From Gnetum montanum (taxonomy: Eukaryota > Streptophyta > Gnetopsida > Gnetales > Gnetaceae), in contig MNCI01009278.1 in the NCBI GenBank assembly GCA_015680685.1, forward strand, positions 8,212 to 72,211: a stretch of 64,000 bases of DNA. Reading direction: 5' to 3'. The notes under the pieces are model-generated. The model was not told where the DNA came from. It did no database searches and worked only from the letters and a program-made list of their open reading frames with translations. The position numbers were made by a program, and so were the translations under genes. Positions 20,850 to 33,336 of the stretch are shown here, one piece after another (position 1 is the stretch's first letter; every line of letters begins with the position of its first letter).

Positions 20850-23610
20850 TCATGTGGTGCCCAGAGGTGATGGCTCTTCCATTGGCTGCTTCCCTTTGTC
20901 TCTAGGCTATTGAAACTTGTATTGATTAAGTAAGGCCTACAACTTTTCTTCCTTCATTCATGGGTCATGCACTGTCTAGGCTACTATGCTGATGTGTGCT
21001 AGCACTTGTACATCCCAAGGACATGGTAGCTATAGGAACATTTGATTCGCCTCTACATACCATGCTATGAACTATCGTCGTTCTTTCTCGAAAATCCTAA
21101 CTTTGTTCCTAAGCTCATGATAATTCATCAATCTATGAGCTAGGTTTGAGGCTACATCTTTTTGTCCCTGATAACTAGCTTTGACCACCTCTAACTCTAA
21201 GTTTGCCACTTGTAACTTTTGCAAGGCATCTTTTTGATCTACAAACTCTTTCTCATACAACGCATAGGTGGTCACCACTTGTTTCTCCAACATATTTTAG
21301 GGATGACTTATTGTTAACATGGCAAGGTTGGCATATATAAGGTTAGCCAATGCCATGTATTCCTTTAAATCCTCTATCTACAGGTCTTTGTTTTTGACTT
21401 CTGCTTGTTAAACCATGGCATAGCTATTCAAGATGACCTACCACTCAAAATTTTGCGCTAATAAGGAGCTAATGTGAGCCTTGGCCATCTTGATTTCGTT
21501 GTACATGCCAACTTGGTCACAGAAGTGCTCTTTCAATTTTTCATGCTTATTTAGCCTTGTTCAACCACGCATTGATTTCAATTACTGACTTTTGGCAAAT
21601 AGCACATACCTCCTCCATGAAGAGGGTTTTGTTCTCCTGGGCCAATCTATTCATATCCTGGTTAATGCACACCAGTTTTTCTCACAATTGGTGGATGCTT
21701 TCTTCTAAGATGTTCTTTTGTTTTTCTATAGTGGTCAATTAAGAATTCTCTACACTGAGTTGCAAATTTTCCTCTTGGATGGTGGTCAGTGCCTTTTTAT
21801 ATGCATGAGATTATGCATCTGTAGCAAAGGCATTCCAAACCACCATCTCCTTCTCTTGCTCTACAAATACTTTTTCCTTTGCTAGCCTGGTGAGATCCTC
21901 TTTCCTAAATTGCTCTAGTTGGTTTGGCACAACAAAATAGGCAAGATCCCATTGTTCAGCTAGTAGGGTAGCCAACTCTTCTTGTAATCTCTATGTCTTA
22001 GCTTCCACATGTTCTACCTTGACCAACTTTCCTTTAGTGGTAATGAGGTCCGTCTGAGCTATAGTGACATTTCTAGGGATGTCAAATAGAGTGGTCCTCA
22101 CTTGACCCATCTGCAACAATTAATCAAGTATGTCCTCATGCACCGCAGAAGTCATTGAGGTCCTGACCTACATCTATGCATCTCTAGTTCCTACTAAATC
22201 TGTCAAGGGTGCAATAGATGCATTGAACAACTCTTTGATGTGATCAGTAATCACCTCTGCTATGCCTAATGCATCCTCATGTTATAGCACCATGACTATG
22301 GCACATTTTCTAGTTTCCAATGTGACTTGGAAGGATGCGACATTCCCAGAGATCTGGTGTAACCATTGGGATCCCTCTCCTCCTGATTGTATTCAAATCT
22401 CTTCCCTCATTGGATCAATTAATATGATGTCATGCATGACTCAAAAGAGATTGGCCTTATCCTTGCTTCCCTAGCTGATTGTTTCAATGATCCTCTATAG
22501 GTGGCTTATCGAAGGCCTATAATCTTGTGATGGTGGCAACAAAGCTTGTTCTTGTGGATGCTGTTTATGATCTTGTTGTGTCTCTATTCATAGCATATCC
22601 TCCTTTTCTATTTCTCACTCTTCACCAAAATATTTTCTTAGCATTGCCATTTTTAGGAGTTCTGTGAAGGAGGCATGCTAGGCCTTCCTAAGGATATCAT
22701 TGATGTATCCCAGGATTCTTGCATGCTTGCATAGCTTTCCAATTAAGTAGGGAAATGAAAGTGTTAGTCTCCCTAACTTCATTTCTTCAAACCGCTGCTG
22801 AATTTCTGTGAAGTAATACTAGAGAAGGTTGGCTGCAAATTTTCCCATCAGAATGACACTTCCCCTAGTTGCATCAATGGAGATTCAATTGAGCCCTTTC
22901 ATAGGAAATAGGTGATACATCCCAATCTTGAAGTAAGCTTTCTCGTCTAGAGTCATTTCATTGTATGACTTGTCTTCTTTGTTATATGCCTACCTCAGCC
23001 ATAGTTTCTTTATTTCAAGGTCAGACCTAGTGGATAGATGAGCAACCTTAGCCCCTTCATTAGGCAAGTTAAGAGCTATAGCAATGTCCTTGGGCAAGTT
23101 AAGAGCTATAGCAATGTCCTTGGGCAAGTTAAGAGCTATAGCAATGTCCTTGACTAAATAAGAGACAATCATCCCATAAATGTTGACAGTGGTGCCCTCA
23201 TCTTTATTATGCTAGAATTGATGAACTTCACCCATGTACCATTCACCACTGTCAGACAAGATAGACCATAATGGGAACACCTTGAGTTGCGTCTACACTA
23301 CTTTTGAAGTAAATTCCATGAATGGACCAAAGTTCATTTCCATAATGACCGAAGCCAATGTGGATTTTTCCAAGGTGGTAGTAAGGCAGTCAAGGGGCAA
23401 TGTGAGACGTTATCCCTATTCGAGGGTCGATACTTCTAATGCCTCTCCTTGGGCCGATTTCCCAATAGAAAGGGCCTCTTGGTGAATATTAAAAGATTAG
23501 GCCTCCTGCTCAGCATGTTCCTCATGTTCTCCTTGTTGACCACAGCCACCACGTGGACTCTTAGCAACTCTCTACAAGGGTTCACCCTAAGCACCTCTTT
23601 ATGGGTCCAT
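20850..23610 (-). pseudogene. ORF2 of element C (transposon-like domain plus coiled coil)
   Basis: It reads minus from ATG 23610, directly after a TTGTAG acceptor-like site, to the stop at 20852-20850 after MEEPSPLGTT. The architecture equals B and D: variable basic N-terminus, transposon-like domain with the SLLDKLCKH-equivalent region around 22700-22960, linker, then coiled coil (YALYEKEFVDQKDALQKLQV at about 21230). Many stops are present, and the sequence is well diverged from A, B and D. The N-terminal third carries an in-frame triplication of KDIAIALNLP (23061-23150). The tail and length are conserved despite divergence, so selection on ORF2 lasted while the subfamilies separated. Confidence 0.7.
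23061..23150. repeat. Three tandem 30-base units inside ORF2 of C
   Basis: Units 23061-23090, 23091-23120 and 23121-23150 are nearly identical and keep the frame, giving KDIAIALNLP three times on the minus strand. The homologous region in B and D has no such repetition. Confidence 0.9.
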
Positions 23611-24056
23611 CTACAATCAAGCAAAAACTAAGTGTTACCAAGGTTCACCTTACTCATAACCTTAGTTCATTAAGCTCATAATGCATATGATTGTAGGATC
23701 AGGAAAATTTTAAGAAAAATCCCCCAAAAAGTGTCTATCTATTTTTACAACCCTTGCCACTGGTTTCCTTTTTCGTTACATGTGGCTTAGAATAGAGGTT
23801 ATGGCCTGTCGGTTAGAAAAATTGGACTTCTGGCATTATTGTTAGAGATTTCGCATTATAATTCCTAAGGTTTTCAACATTCTTACCCTTATAATACCTT
23901 CTAGGTGATAGAAAATGGCATGAAAATCATAGCACTAAAGGGCTAGATATTCCAAGTGGAATATGGAGGCACATAGCTCTAAGTCACAAGAAAAAATTTC
24001 AACAACTCCCCTAGTAGCAAATGATGGAAAGTGAAGTTGAAGGTTCATAGGGGTCA

Positions 24057-24132
24057 TATTTATATTCTTTTTTAGACCTGACATCGTGTACACAATGTTA
24101 GGTCAAACCTGATATCAAGTACATGATGTCGA
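24057..24132 (-). promoter_or_regulatory. Candidate internal promoter of element C upstream of ORF2
   Basis: TATAAATA on the minus strand (24064-24057) lies beside a cluster of dyads at 24076-24132 (GACATCGTGTACACAATGT and GATATCAAGTACATGATGTC on the plus strand or its complement). The sub-motifs TACACAATGTT and GTACATGATGTC also occur in this element's LTR U3 (20546-20632). Position and strand are as in element B, about 450 bases before the ORF2 ATG. Confidence 0.5.
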
Positions 24133-25464
24133 GGTCCAAATTTTTTGCATTTTATGGGGTCAATGAACATGCAAACTAAATTTCTAAGATTGGTTGAAAG
24201 GTTTAAAGTTAAGTTTAGCATTTTGGGTAATTGAAAAATTAATTAAAGACACCGAAAATGTAACAAGGTGAAGTCGTGGATGTGAAAAACATTAGAATGA
24301 GCAAGAAAAAAACTACTAAAATCAAGGTTTCAAGACAAATCAGTTGCATACTAAATGAAACAATAAATTATATAAATTTGAGCACTTGGAAGGTGAAAAA
24401 TAGTGTGGTTATGTGAAGCAAGTATAAGTCACAAAAGTTACAAAAGTGGGTCCTCCGCAAAGCAAGCTCTAGCGTATGATGCCCTTATGTAACCACACTA
24501 ATAATGTCCATAGGCACTAAAGGGGTTGAAGGCAACATATACCTATGAAACAACACATGTGTTAAAACCACTAAATTGAGATAATAACTCTATGTTACAC
24601 AAAAAGACAAGTTATGAGCATTAAGACAACAAGATGAGATGGACCGTAGAAGGGATTGTAGAAATTAGGACATGAGGTGTCGTACCATGCTCATAAGGAA
24701 ATCTCAATGTGTTATTAATGGTTAAATAACCATATGTCCTTCTACCCAAGATTCAAACCAAGTCCAAACTACATTTCAATGACACTGCATTGTTTCATCC
24801 CATCAGTGAACAACCACAAGACTATCAAAGTCGCGAGGAGTAACATCACTTGGCGTTTTGTCCAAGGGAGGAGCATTAGTATGGCACAATTATTGGTTTT
24901 TTTTATGGTTTTGAGAAGCCACCAACCTTTAGGAATGGGTACATGTCTTTCTAGTGGGACCCACAAAAGTTTATTCAGTGTCATTTTAAGTTGCTCTTAC
25001 TCCCATTTTTAGTTAGATCTACAAGGATATGGTTACAACCTCAACAACATGATAGAACATACAAAAGTAGCCAAGGAGAATTCACAAATCCCCTTGATGT
25101 CACATCCCTTACATTCTGCCTTAGTTCTACACTTTTCTACCTAGACAAAATGATTATGGAGTTAGTACTAAGTTGGGTGATGAAAAAGAGTACCATTATG
25201 ACCAGAGCAAGAATCTCTTATTAATGAAATGGGTGGGTGGATGGTGTGGTCACAATCTTTGAATAATTAGTCCCTTATGATTCAACAACATAGAGAAGAC
25301 CTCATCCCAATGGGCAACATGATCAATAGTGAGATTACATAATAAGGAAAATTAAAATGACAACTAGAAAAAAGTAGAAGAAATAGAAAAACTGAATCAA
25401 GAAATAGGAAAATAACAAAAAATCGTAAAACAAAAAGATGAAAAACATTTAAGAATCATGAAGG
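24133..25464 (-). other. Spacer between gag and ORF2 of element C, upstream part
   Basis: Non-coding, about 1.3 kb. It retains the hairpin (24503-24518), the AGCAAAGC/GGGTCCTCCGC counterpart of the purine stretch near 24450, and homology to the A and D spacers at 24700-25100. It includes A-rich sequence at 25370-25450 next to the gag stop. Confidence 0.5.
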
Positions 25465-27832
25465 TTAGAATGGGGGTAACCCCCCATGACTAAACATTTG
25501 GCCATGGCTAGGATTAATAAGTGGATAAATAAGATCCATGCATGTATGAAATGTTGGAAACCTTTCATGCCCCAGCCACTAGGTGTCTATTGGTGGTGTG
25601 GTGGCTAGGTATAAAAATTGTTGGTCATGCACCTGATTGTTATATGCATAGTGGATCAGGATATGAGGTGTGTTAAAATTATGGATGACTAGCCCATGAT
25701 TTCACCCTTGATCATGAGATGGTATACATGGATTCATTTGTCTTCCCACATTTGTAAATTCATTGGTTGGATGTGGAATTGGAGTACAAACAGATGGTGT
25801 TCCTTGTGTATGGTTGGAGGACGTTGGTGGAGACGAGGAACATGGTGCATCAAGTCAACCTTGTGCTAGCTTTGATGATGCAATGGATTCACACATGGTT
25901 TAGTTTGGCTTACGACCTTTCCTCTACAAGGGACGTTTCCAACATTGCAGTTGTGGCCCACTAGCATCTGCGTGTCTATGCACATTTGTAGCACAAGTGG
26001 CACTCATTTGTTGATATTGTGGTGCTGAACCTTCCTAAGTTACTGGTGATGGCAATAGAGGGGATGAATTATGAGAATATAAAAGGTAGGTTGAATGGTA
26101 AGAAGTGCAAGGTGGTGATCCTTTAGGAGATGTCATGTATTGATGGTACTCAGGAAAGTGGTAGTGGTGATTTGAAGTGTAGGACACCGAACTAGTTGGA
26201 GAAACAAGGTGTTGAACATAATATCCATGCAGTTTCGGTTGATGACTATGGTTGTTGCCACTATAGTGGATGACTATGTTGAGATTGGTAGTAAGTCCCC
26301 CTAGGGTGGTATGATCAGTTATGGGATTATTTATAATTACCTTGTGAGAGAGAAAGTCTCCCAAGCATGTGCTTTTGCACAAATTTTGGATTTAAGGCAC
26401 CTATCCAATACTCCTATAGATGAAATAATACAGGGCATTGGCCCTTCGAATAGTCATATATACATAGGTTGCATCCATCATCTTCGTCTATGTTGAGTCT
26501 TTAGCCTCACTTTTGTCAGCTCCTTTTGTCATATGTTAAAAAGTGTTCCTGACTATTTCTTGGTTCTATGTCCTCTATTTATGGTGTTTGCCTAGCTTGT
26601 GTTGCATGATCTTCTCCACGAATGTTTCAATAAGAGTTGTGAAATTTCCATTTATCCATTTGGACATCCTATTAAACTTTGCTTCTAATTCATTAATAGG
26701 TTGTTTGATCAACAAATTTTATTGCGAAATCACCTTATTGAGAGTGGTTTCATTCTCCTTGCCACAAATTTGGACCTCCTTCAATTGAAGAGTTGGGTTC
26801 CATTGATGTTTCTCAACATTCTCCCATTTACATATCTCTCCATCTTCTTTTGCCACATGCTCTATTAGCTCATTTCTTTGATGGGCTTGAAGCTCATATA
26901 ATTTCCCTAGGGCATACATCCCAAAGGTTGCCCATGTTTCATTACGAAGCCCATCTATGATGTGGTAAAGTTACCTTTCTTTAGAGAAACCATGGCCTAA
27001 GCATCTATTTAGTAAAGTATAATATCTATCTAAGGTCATGTCCAAAGGTTCATGTTGTTCTTGCTTCTACTCTTGGATCTATCTCCTCAGATTGGACACT
27101 CTTGCATAGATTTGGTATTTCTTGTTGAAAAGTTCCAACATTGTATACCATTGTTGGATCGAATTTTTTTTCAATGATCAATATCTCACTTTAGCTCTAT
27201 TAGTTAGTGTCCTAGGAAAGAGCTTAAGCTTTTGCCATCCATTTTCAATGTTATAGTAAGCACAGGCATCATGGAAGGCTTATAAATAATGTTGCAAATC
27301 TACATCATAGCCTCCTACAAATTTAGGAAGATTATTCATGTCAAGCTTAGGTAAATGACTCCTTTTGTGATGCCTACGAGATATCTTAACAGCCTCTATG
27401 ATATGCATTAGACTCTTAGTGGCCAACAGGGTTCATCGTCATCAAACAAATTATGAGGGAAGTTTCTATGTTCATGATGTCCTCTTTGACTTTTCCCATG
27501 GGTTTGATTCTAGTTTTTAGTTTGACCCTTTAATGGAGCTCTATCTCTATACCTACATTCATCTTTGTTAGACCTACATGTTGAGGCAAAAGAGAAAGAT
27601 GATGAATTGGAATAATTGCCATGGCTTCTATGATGTTCCTCAAGGTTCCTTGGTTTATCGTTTCTAGGTTTCGAAAAAGTCTTAGGCCTTAAGACCTCCC
27701 CTAGTCTAGGACATACATCATCTCCTCGAAGATTGTCTAGCTTAGGTGAATGTAGTGTTTGGGTGTTGTCAGGGTGGTCATGATCATAAGAAATCCCTGC
27801 ATAAGATTGATCGCTCTAATCTTCTTCATTGT
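25465..27832 (-). pseudogene. gag: Gag of element C, 5' part cut by element D
   Basis: Minus strand, ending at the stop 25467-25465 after a GGY-PPF tail like that of A and G. The core is readable around 26719-27420 (MYALGKLYELQAHQRNELIE, then counterparts of MALERYY and WYRSL upstream). The N-terminal part (27440-27832) has about 100 residues more than A, B and D, rich in Arg, Asp and Asn (RGDDVCPRLGEVLRPKTF). That makes it intermediate between the short Gag of A and the long Gag of I. Stops are frequent. Element D entered at 27832 with ATTGT duplicated; the remaining leader lies at 36165-36339. Confidence 0.75.
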
Positions 27833-28575
27833 TGATGAGTGGCAAGGTACCACTACACTCAACCATGTGAATACGAGCATAGCATGCACAATCTAGTCGA
27901 ACTTTGCAAATGGACTAGTTGTGGGACCTAGATAGTTATCCTTAGGTCGCAGTTCACTATCTTTCCACCTGGACTAGTATTATATTTTTTGCGTATGGTT
28001 TAGTCCAGAGTGAGGTGTATGATGTGTTCCTAATCTATGCTACTCCTGAAGGCAGTGGAAAATAATATTAACTAAGCTAAGCTAGGAGGAAAAGGTAAGA
28101 GAGTCTAATCTAGCTTAAGTGCGACAAGCAACCAATTCCTTGATCAACCGTACACATCTTGGACCTCATGCATGACTACCACTGGGATTACCAAGCACAG
28201 ATCCTAGGTACGCCACTGGGCTACCAAGTAGTCACACTTAAATGCTTGTAATCAAGTCGTACTCGTTCCATGTTCTAGGAGATTAAGGGTGAGAGAGAAA
28301 GCAGTAAATAACTATTAAATAAACAAAGTGACTATTGCAATGATGAAGTAGTCTCAATCTTTATTGCCAGTCAAGTGCATGTCCAAGTACGTCACACTCG
28401 AATAAAGAATGTTGTACAATTACATTCACCACACTGCGGGCAGATACGGGAAAAATAATCTATCTCTAGAGTGGTCAAACTGCTAGAGCTTTGCTACTTC
28501 TAACTCCTCATTGTCAAACAAGGGAGAGCTGCTTCTTATTTATAGACATTGCGGCGGACTGCGATATCGCGTACA
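27833..28575 (-). repeat. 3' LTR of element D, U3 start deleted
   Basis: It matches 35454-36159 up to the TATA box and first palindrome (GCGATATCGC, 28561-28570). It then passes straight into sequence that in B lies beyond the polypurine tract (28590 onward equals about 8820). The LTR start, polypurine tract and some flanking bases are therefore deleted. Confidence 0.85.
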
Positions 28576-28717
28576 CAAGTTACGAAGAGAATAAGCTCCA
28601 TTGATTACACAGTGGACAGGCATGGGATTATTAACTGGAAAAATAAATGAAACAGTAGTGTGGGAAGAAAACACAACACACAGAATATATACAACTACAA
28701 CTACAAAAATGTGGAAC

Positions 28718-31506
28718 TCATGTAGTTCCTGGTGGCGGTGGCTCCTCCATGGGTGCTTTCCCTTTGTCATGTGCTCCAGGCTTTCAAGCTTGATGGTGTT
28801 GAAGTATGGCCTGGAGCTTCTCCTCTTCAGTCCAAGGATCTTGTGCCATCCATGCTAATGTTCCAATGTTTGACGGAGTCGGCACCTCCCACAAACAGGG
28901 TAGTTGCAAGAAGATCTGATTAGCTTTGATGTACCACGCCGCGAACACTCGTCGTTCCTCTTCATAGGCTCTGGGTTTATCTTTGTATTCATGAATATCT
29001 GTTAGCCATCGATCCAAGTTGGTTGCAACGTCTTTCTATCCCTGGTAGCTTTCTTTTACCACCACAAGTTTAGAATTTGTGACATCTAGTTTCTCAGCCA
29101 GCTTCTTGCACTCTGTAAATTCTGCTTCATATTTGATGTGGGTGGAAGCTACCTGCTGCTCAAGCTCTAGCCTTGGGCACCCTACTATTAACATGGCAAG
29201 ATTAGCATATCTAAGGTTTGCCAAACCCATGTACTCTGTTAAGTCTTGGATCTGCAAGTCCCGGTTTTTAACTTCCGCTTGGTGGGTGAAGGCGTAAGTG
29301 TCCAATATGGCCCTCCAATCAGTGTGCTGAGCACTGATGTTGTTAATTTGAGCCTTGGCCATATGGATCTCCTTCTGTAGGATTTTTTTGTACATCCCCA
29401 CCGGATCATAGAAGTGCTCCTTCAGCTTCTCGTGTCGTTTAGCCTCATTCTGCCACGTGCTTATTTCAATGATTGATTTTTAGCAAATAGCGCGTACCTC
29501 CTCCATTAAGAGGGTTCGAATTTCTTTGGCTAAATGGCTTACATCTCGGTTGACCTGAATGAACTATTCTCGTAACTAATGAAAGTGTTCATCAAGAACA
29601 TTCTTTTGTTTCTCCACAGAGGTCAACCGAAGGTTATCTGCAACCAACTGCTTATTCTCTTCTTCTAAGGCCTTGAGTGCCTTAAGATGTGCATGAGTTT
29701 GCGCTTGTGCTGCGGAGGCATCCCAAGTGGTCATCTCCTTTTCTCCTACCACCTTCTTATTCTCTGCAATCAATTTGGTCAGTTGCTCTATTCTAAAGTT
29801 ATCCAGCTGGTCTGCAGGAACAAATTGTAAAGGATCCCGCTACGCTGCTTGTAAGGCTACGAGCTACTCTTGTAGTTTTTGCACTTCAGCTTCAGCATGC
29901 TCGACCCTTACTTTGGATATGACCAGCTTCCCCTTTGTGGAAATGAGGTCTGATTGAATTTTTGTGACATCTTGAGGGATGTCAAACAGAGACGTCATTA
30001 CTTGTCCTATTTGAAACAATCTGTCAAGTACATCCTCATGTTTCGCAGGAGTCATTGAGGTTCTAGCAAGAGTTTGAGCATCTCATGCTGTTGAGAGATC
30101 TGCTAGTGGCACAACAAGTACATTAAAGGATTCTTTGATGTGGTCAGCGACCACTTCAACAGCTCCTGTGGCATTCTGGTATTGCATGACCACCATAGTG
30201 GCCACTTCACCAATCTCTAATTGCACCTGGAAAGATGCCACATTTCTTGAGATATATTGTGACCATCTACTATCCCCTCCTCCTGTTTGAATTGAGACTT
30301 CACCCTTTGTGCGATCTAGAAAAATTGTAGGCTAAATGGTGTCGTCGAAGACACGGAAGAGGCTTATGTCATCACGACTTTCCCAACTAACCATCTCAGT
30401 AATGGCCCGAAGATGGTCCATCGATGATCTGTAGTCTTGTGGCGGTGGCAGTTGATCCTGGCCTGTGCTGAGCCCTGCTTCTTGTTGTTGGCTGGGACCC
30501 ATGGCTAGAGGTTGGCTGGGTCCTACAAGTTGAGTTGCAGGTGGTCCAATCATATGTTCTTCTTCTTCTTTGAGTCTCAGCTCTTAGCTAGTGCTCTTTC
30601 TTGGAGCTGGTGCCTTTATTAATTCAGCATAAGAAGCATTCTAGGCTTTTCGAAGGACATCATTAGTGTACCCCCGAATACCAGCCCGTTGGCACAATTT
30701 TTTGATAAGGCAGGGGAAGGGCAGCGCCATCTTCCCTGACTTCTGTTCTTCAAATTGCCTTAGGATCTCCATCAAATATATATGGGGAAGGTTAGCGTTA
30801 ACCTTTTCCATCAACACTGCACATCCTCTTACCGCATATGTAGATATTCTTTTCAAACCTTTTGTGGGAAAGAGATGATAGGTTCCAATTTTGAAATAAA
30901 CTCTCTCTTCCGTCGTTAGCTCACCAAAAGCTTTATCTCTGTCATAAGCCTTCTCTAACCAATCCCTTTGCACATCAAGGTCTAAAAGGGTAGATAACCG
31001 AGCAACATGTGGCCGTGTGTTTAGAAGGTTTAACACTTCCAAAATTGCCTACGTAGAGAATTCTACCATCACACAACAAATATTTATAGTTGTGCCTTGC
31101 TCCTTATTATGCCAGAACTGGTACATTTAACCTAAGTACCAGGCACTGCTTTCAGAGAGGGCAGGCCATAAGGGAGACCCTTTGAGGTGTTCCCCAACAG
31201 CCTTAGGAGCGAACTCTGAAAAGATTCGAAGTTTAACTCCACAATCACCGCAGCGAATGCGGACTTCTCATGGATAGCCTAAACACATTCCAAGGGCAAC
31301 GTGAGTTTTTGTCTTGGTTCAGGCACAGTAGCAGGTCCACCTTCTACTTGCCCAAACCATCTAGTAGGAGGTTCTTCTTGATGGATGCTGAATGATTGCA
31401 CCTCCTGTTCTGTACGTTGTTTGGCAAGGCCTTGTCTTCCACCTCTCTGAGATTGTTTCATTCCACTTTGAACAAGACCCTCCTACTATGCATGTTTTGG
31501 GGCCAT
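28718..31506 (-). pseudogene. ORF2 of element D, best-preserved copy
   Basis: Minus strand from ATG 31506, one base after an ATTGCAG site, to stop 28720-28718 (2789 bases, about 930 codons). Long open stretches survive. At 30641-31042 is the transposon-like domain (RVYFKIGTYHLFPTKGLKRI, NANLPHIY, ILRQFEEQKSGKMALPFPCL, QRAGIRGYTNDV). At 30332-30553 is a Gln/Pro linker (GPSQPLAMGPSQQQEAG). At 29576-30055 and 29036-29401 is coiled coil with heptads (KVRVEHAEAEVQKLQE, AEFTECKKLAEKLDV). The C-terminal tail resembles A and B. No signal peptide or membrane helix was seen, so despite its env-like place it does not look like an envelope protein. The partner and function are unknown. Confidence 0.8.
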
Positions 31507-33336
31507 TCTGCAATCACATGGATCAAGCGTTACTAAGGTTGTTTTTAAAGTCAAGTTATACCTTACTGCTTACCTTAATTAAAGATCTTATGTTATAACG
31601 TGTGATCGTGCTCGAAATTTTATAATAAAGAGTCTTGTGACTTAGGTGGTTGTCATTTAAGTCTCCTGTTGTACCTAAGGTCATATGATTTTTGGCACAA
31701 TTATTCTAAGTGTTAGTGTTAATTACCCTAATTGATGTCCTTTGGGCAATGATAAATTTCAAAAAAGATAAGCACTTTTCGGTAAGTGTCTCTCTCCCAC
31801 GACTAAACTGAACACTCCAGGTTCAAGCAGGTTCAAACAGAATTAAAATCGGAGCACCAGTATCTGAGATATGAGTGAAAAAGCAAGGGTCACACAATCA
31901 CAAGTCACAGAGAAAATTTTCAAAAACTGCCNNNNNNNNNNNNNNNNNNNNNNNNNNNNNNNNNNNNNNNNNNNNNNNNNNNNNNNNNNNNNNNNNNNNN
32001 NNNNNNNNNNNNNNNNNNNNNNNNNNNNNNNNNNAAGTATTAAGATATCCTAGGGTAATTTCATTGATTCGAGAGGCACTCGTAATGATAATGATGTGAA
32101 TTTTAGCAATTAAAAATTTGGCGGTTACAAAAAAAGGGAATGTAATAGTACATTGGAACGTTAAAATTATAGAGGGGTAATATTAGGGAAAGAGAATTAT
32201 GAAAAATTAAGCTGAGGGTAAGAAATTGTGTGTTTGAGCTAGAGAATTAGTGAAGATTATAAAAGATTACACAAGTGGATCCTCCCCAAAGCAGGTTTCA
32301 ACCTATAATGCCCTTGTGTAACCACACTTAAAGTGTCCGTGGGCACTAGAAGGGTTAAATGTAATCCGCACTAACTCCACAAAACACACACATGTAAATA
32401 TCACCAGAATGAGATGAGAATTCTATGCTACATGGGACACGAGCTACAATTACGCGAACAGTGAGATGAGACGAATGATAGAAAGGGATCGTAGAGATTG
32501 GGACATGAGGTAACTAACCCAAGGCACAGTGAATCCTACGTGTAAGGCATGATTAAGGTGTCATTGCCCCATCGTTCCAAGATTAGGACCAAGTCCATTT
32601 CTCTAATTAGTAACATCACATCGTTTCATCCCATGGCAAACAACTATGAGAGTACCATAACAACAAGGCGTACGATCACTTGGCGTTTTATGCTAGGGAG
32701 GAGTGACTTTTGTTTTGTGGCACTTTGTTTTCCTTTTTCTCTTTCTCTTTTTTTCACTTTACTAAAACCAGAGAAGCTGCCAACCTTTAGGCATGGGTGC
32801 ATGTCTTTCCAGTGGGACCCCCTAGAACAGCATTTGATTTTCGAGTGCCCTTTTGATTACTCTTACTCCCATTTTCATTAGATCTACAAGGATCTTAGTA
32901 CAACCACATTGCATAATAACTCCCATAGACGTCACCAAAGAGAATCCACAAGTCCCCTTGATGTCACCCCCTAATCATTCCCTCTTGGTCCATCTTCTTC
33001 ATTCTGGGTACAATGAACACAAAATTGATTTTAAGTTTTAACAATTTCAAGAATATCACTGTACCCTCGAACAGAACCTCTTATTTGTAGAGTGGATGAG
33101 TGGGTGTAATGGGCTCACTGTTCGAAATAATTGACTACTCATGAATTAATAACATAAAACACACCTCAACCAATGATCCACATGAGTTTTTTATTCATAG
33201 ATGAGATTATTTACAAAAAACGTAAAAAGACAAAAACACAAAAAGATAAAAAGATAAAAAAAAAGTAGAAAAATAAAAAACTGGAAAACAAAAAGTTGTA
33301 AAATCAAAGAAAATGAAAAGTTATTAATCCTACTTG
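31507..33336 (-). other. Spacer between gag and ORF2 of element D, with assembly gap
   Basis: Non-coding. From the ORF2 side: AAGGTATAAC near 31560, a PPT-like TTAGTCGTGGGAGAGA near 31795, then an N-run 31932-32034 exactly where B has the palindrome cluster and TATA box. Beyond it lie the purine stretch (AGCAAAGC counterpart near 32285), the hairpin 32333-32348, homology to A's spacer 2400-3200, and the A-rich strip 33210-33330 next to gag. Confidence 0.6.
31932..32034. other. Assembly gap of 103 N
   Basis: All bases unknown. Alignment with B by eye puts the missing sequence at the internal palindrome cluster, which may have been hard to sequence. Confidence 0.95.

Noticed and set aside
28718-31506. 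ORF2 as a host myosin-, kinesin- or filament-like gene
   Set aside because: The same ORF recurs in six elements between the same spacer and polypurine tract, so it belongs to the retrotransposon; coiled coil alone gives weak similarity to many proteins.
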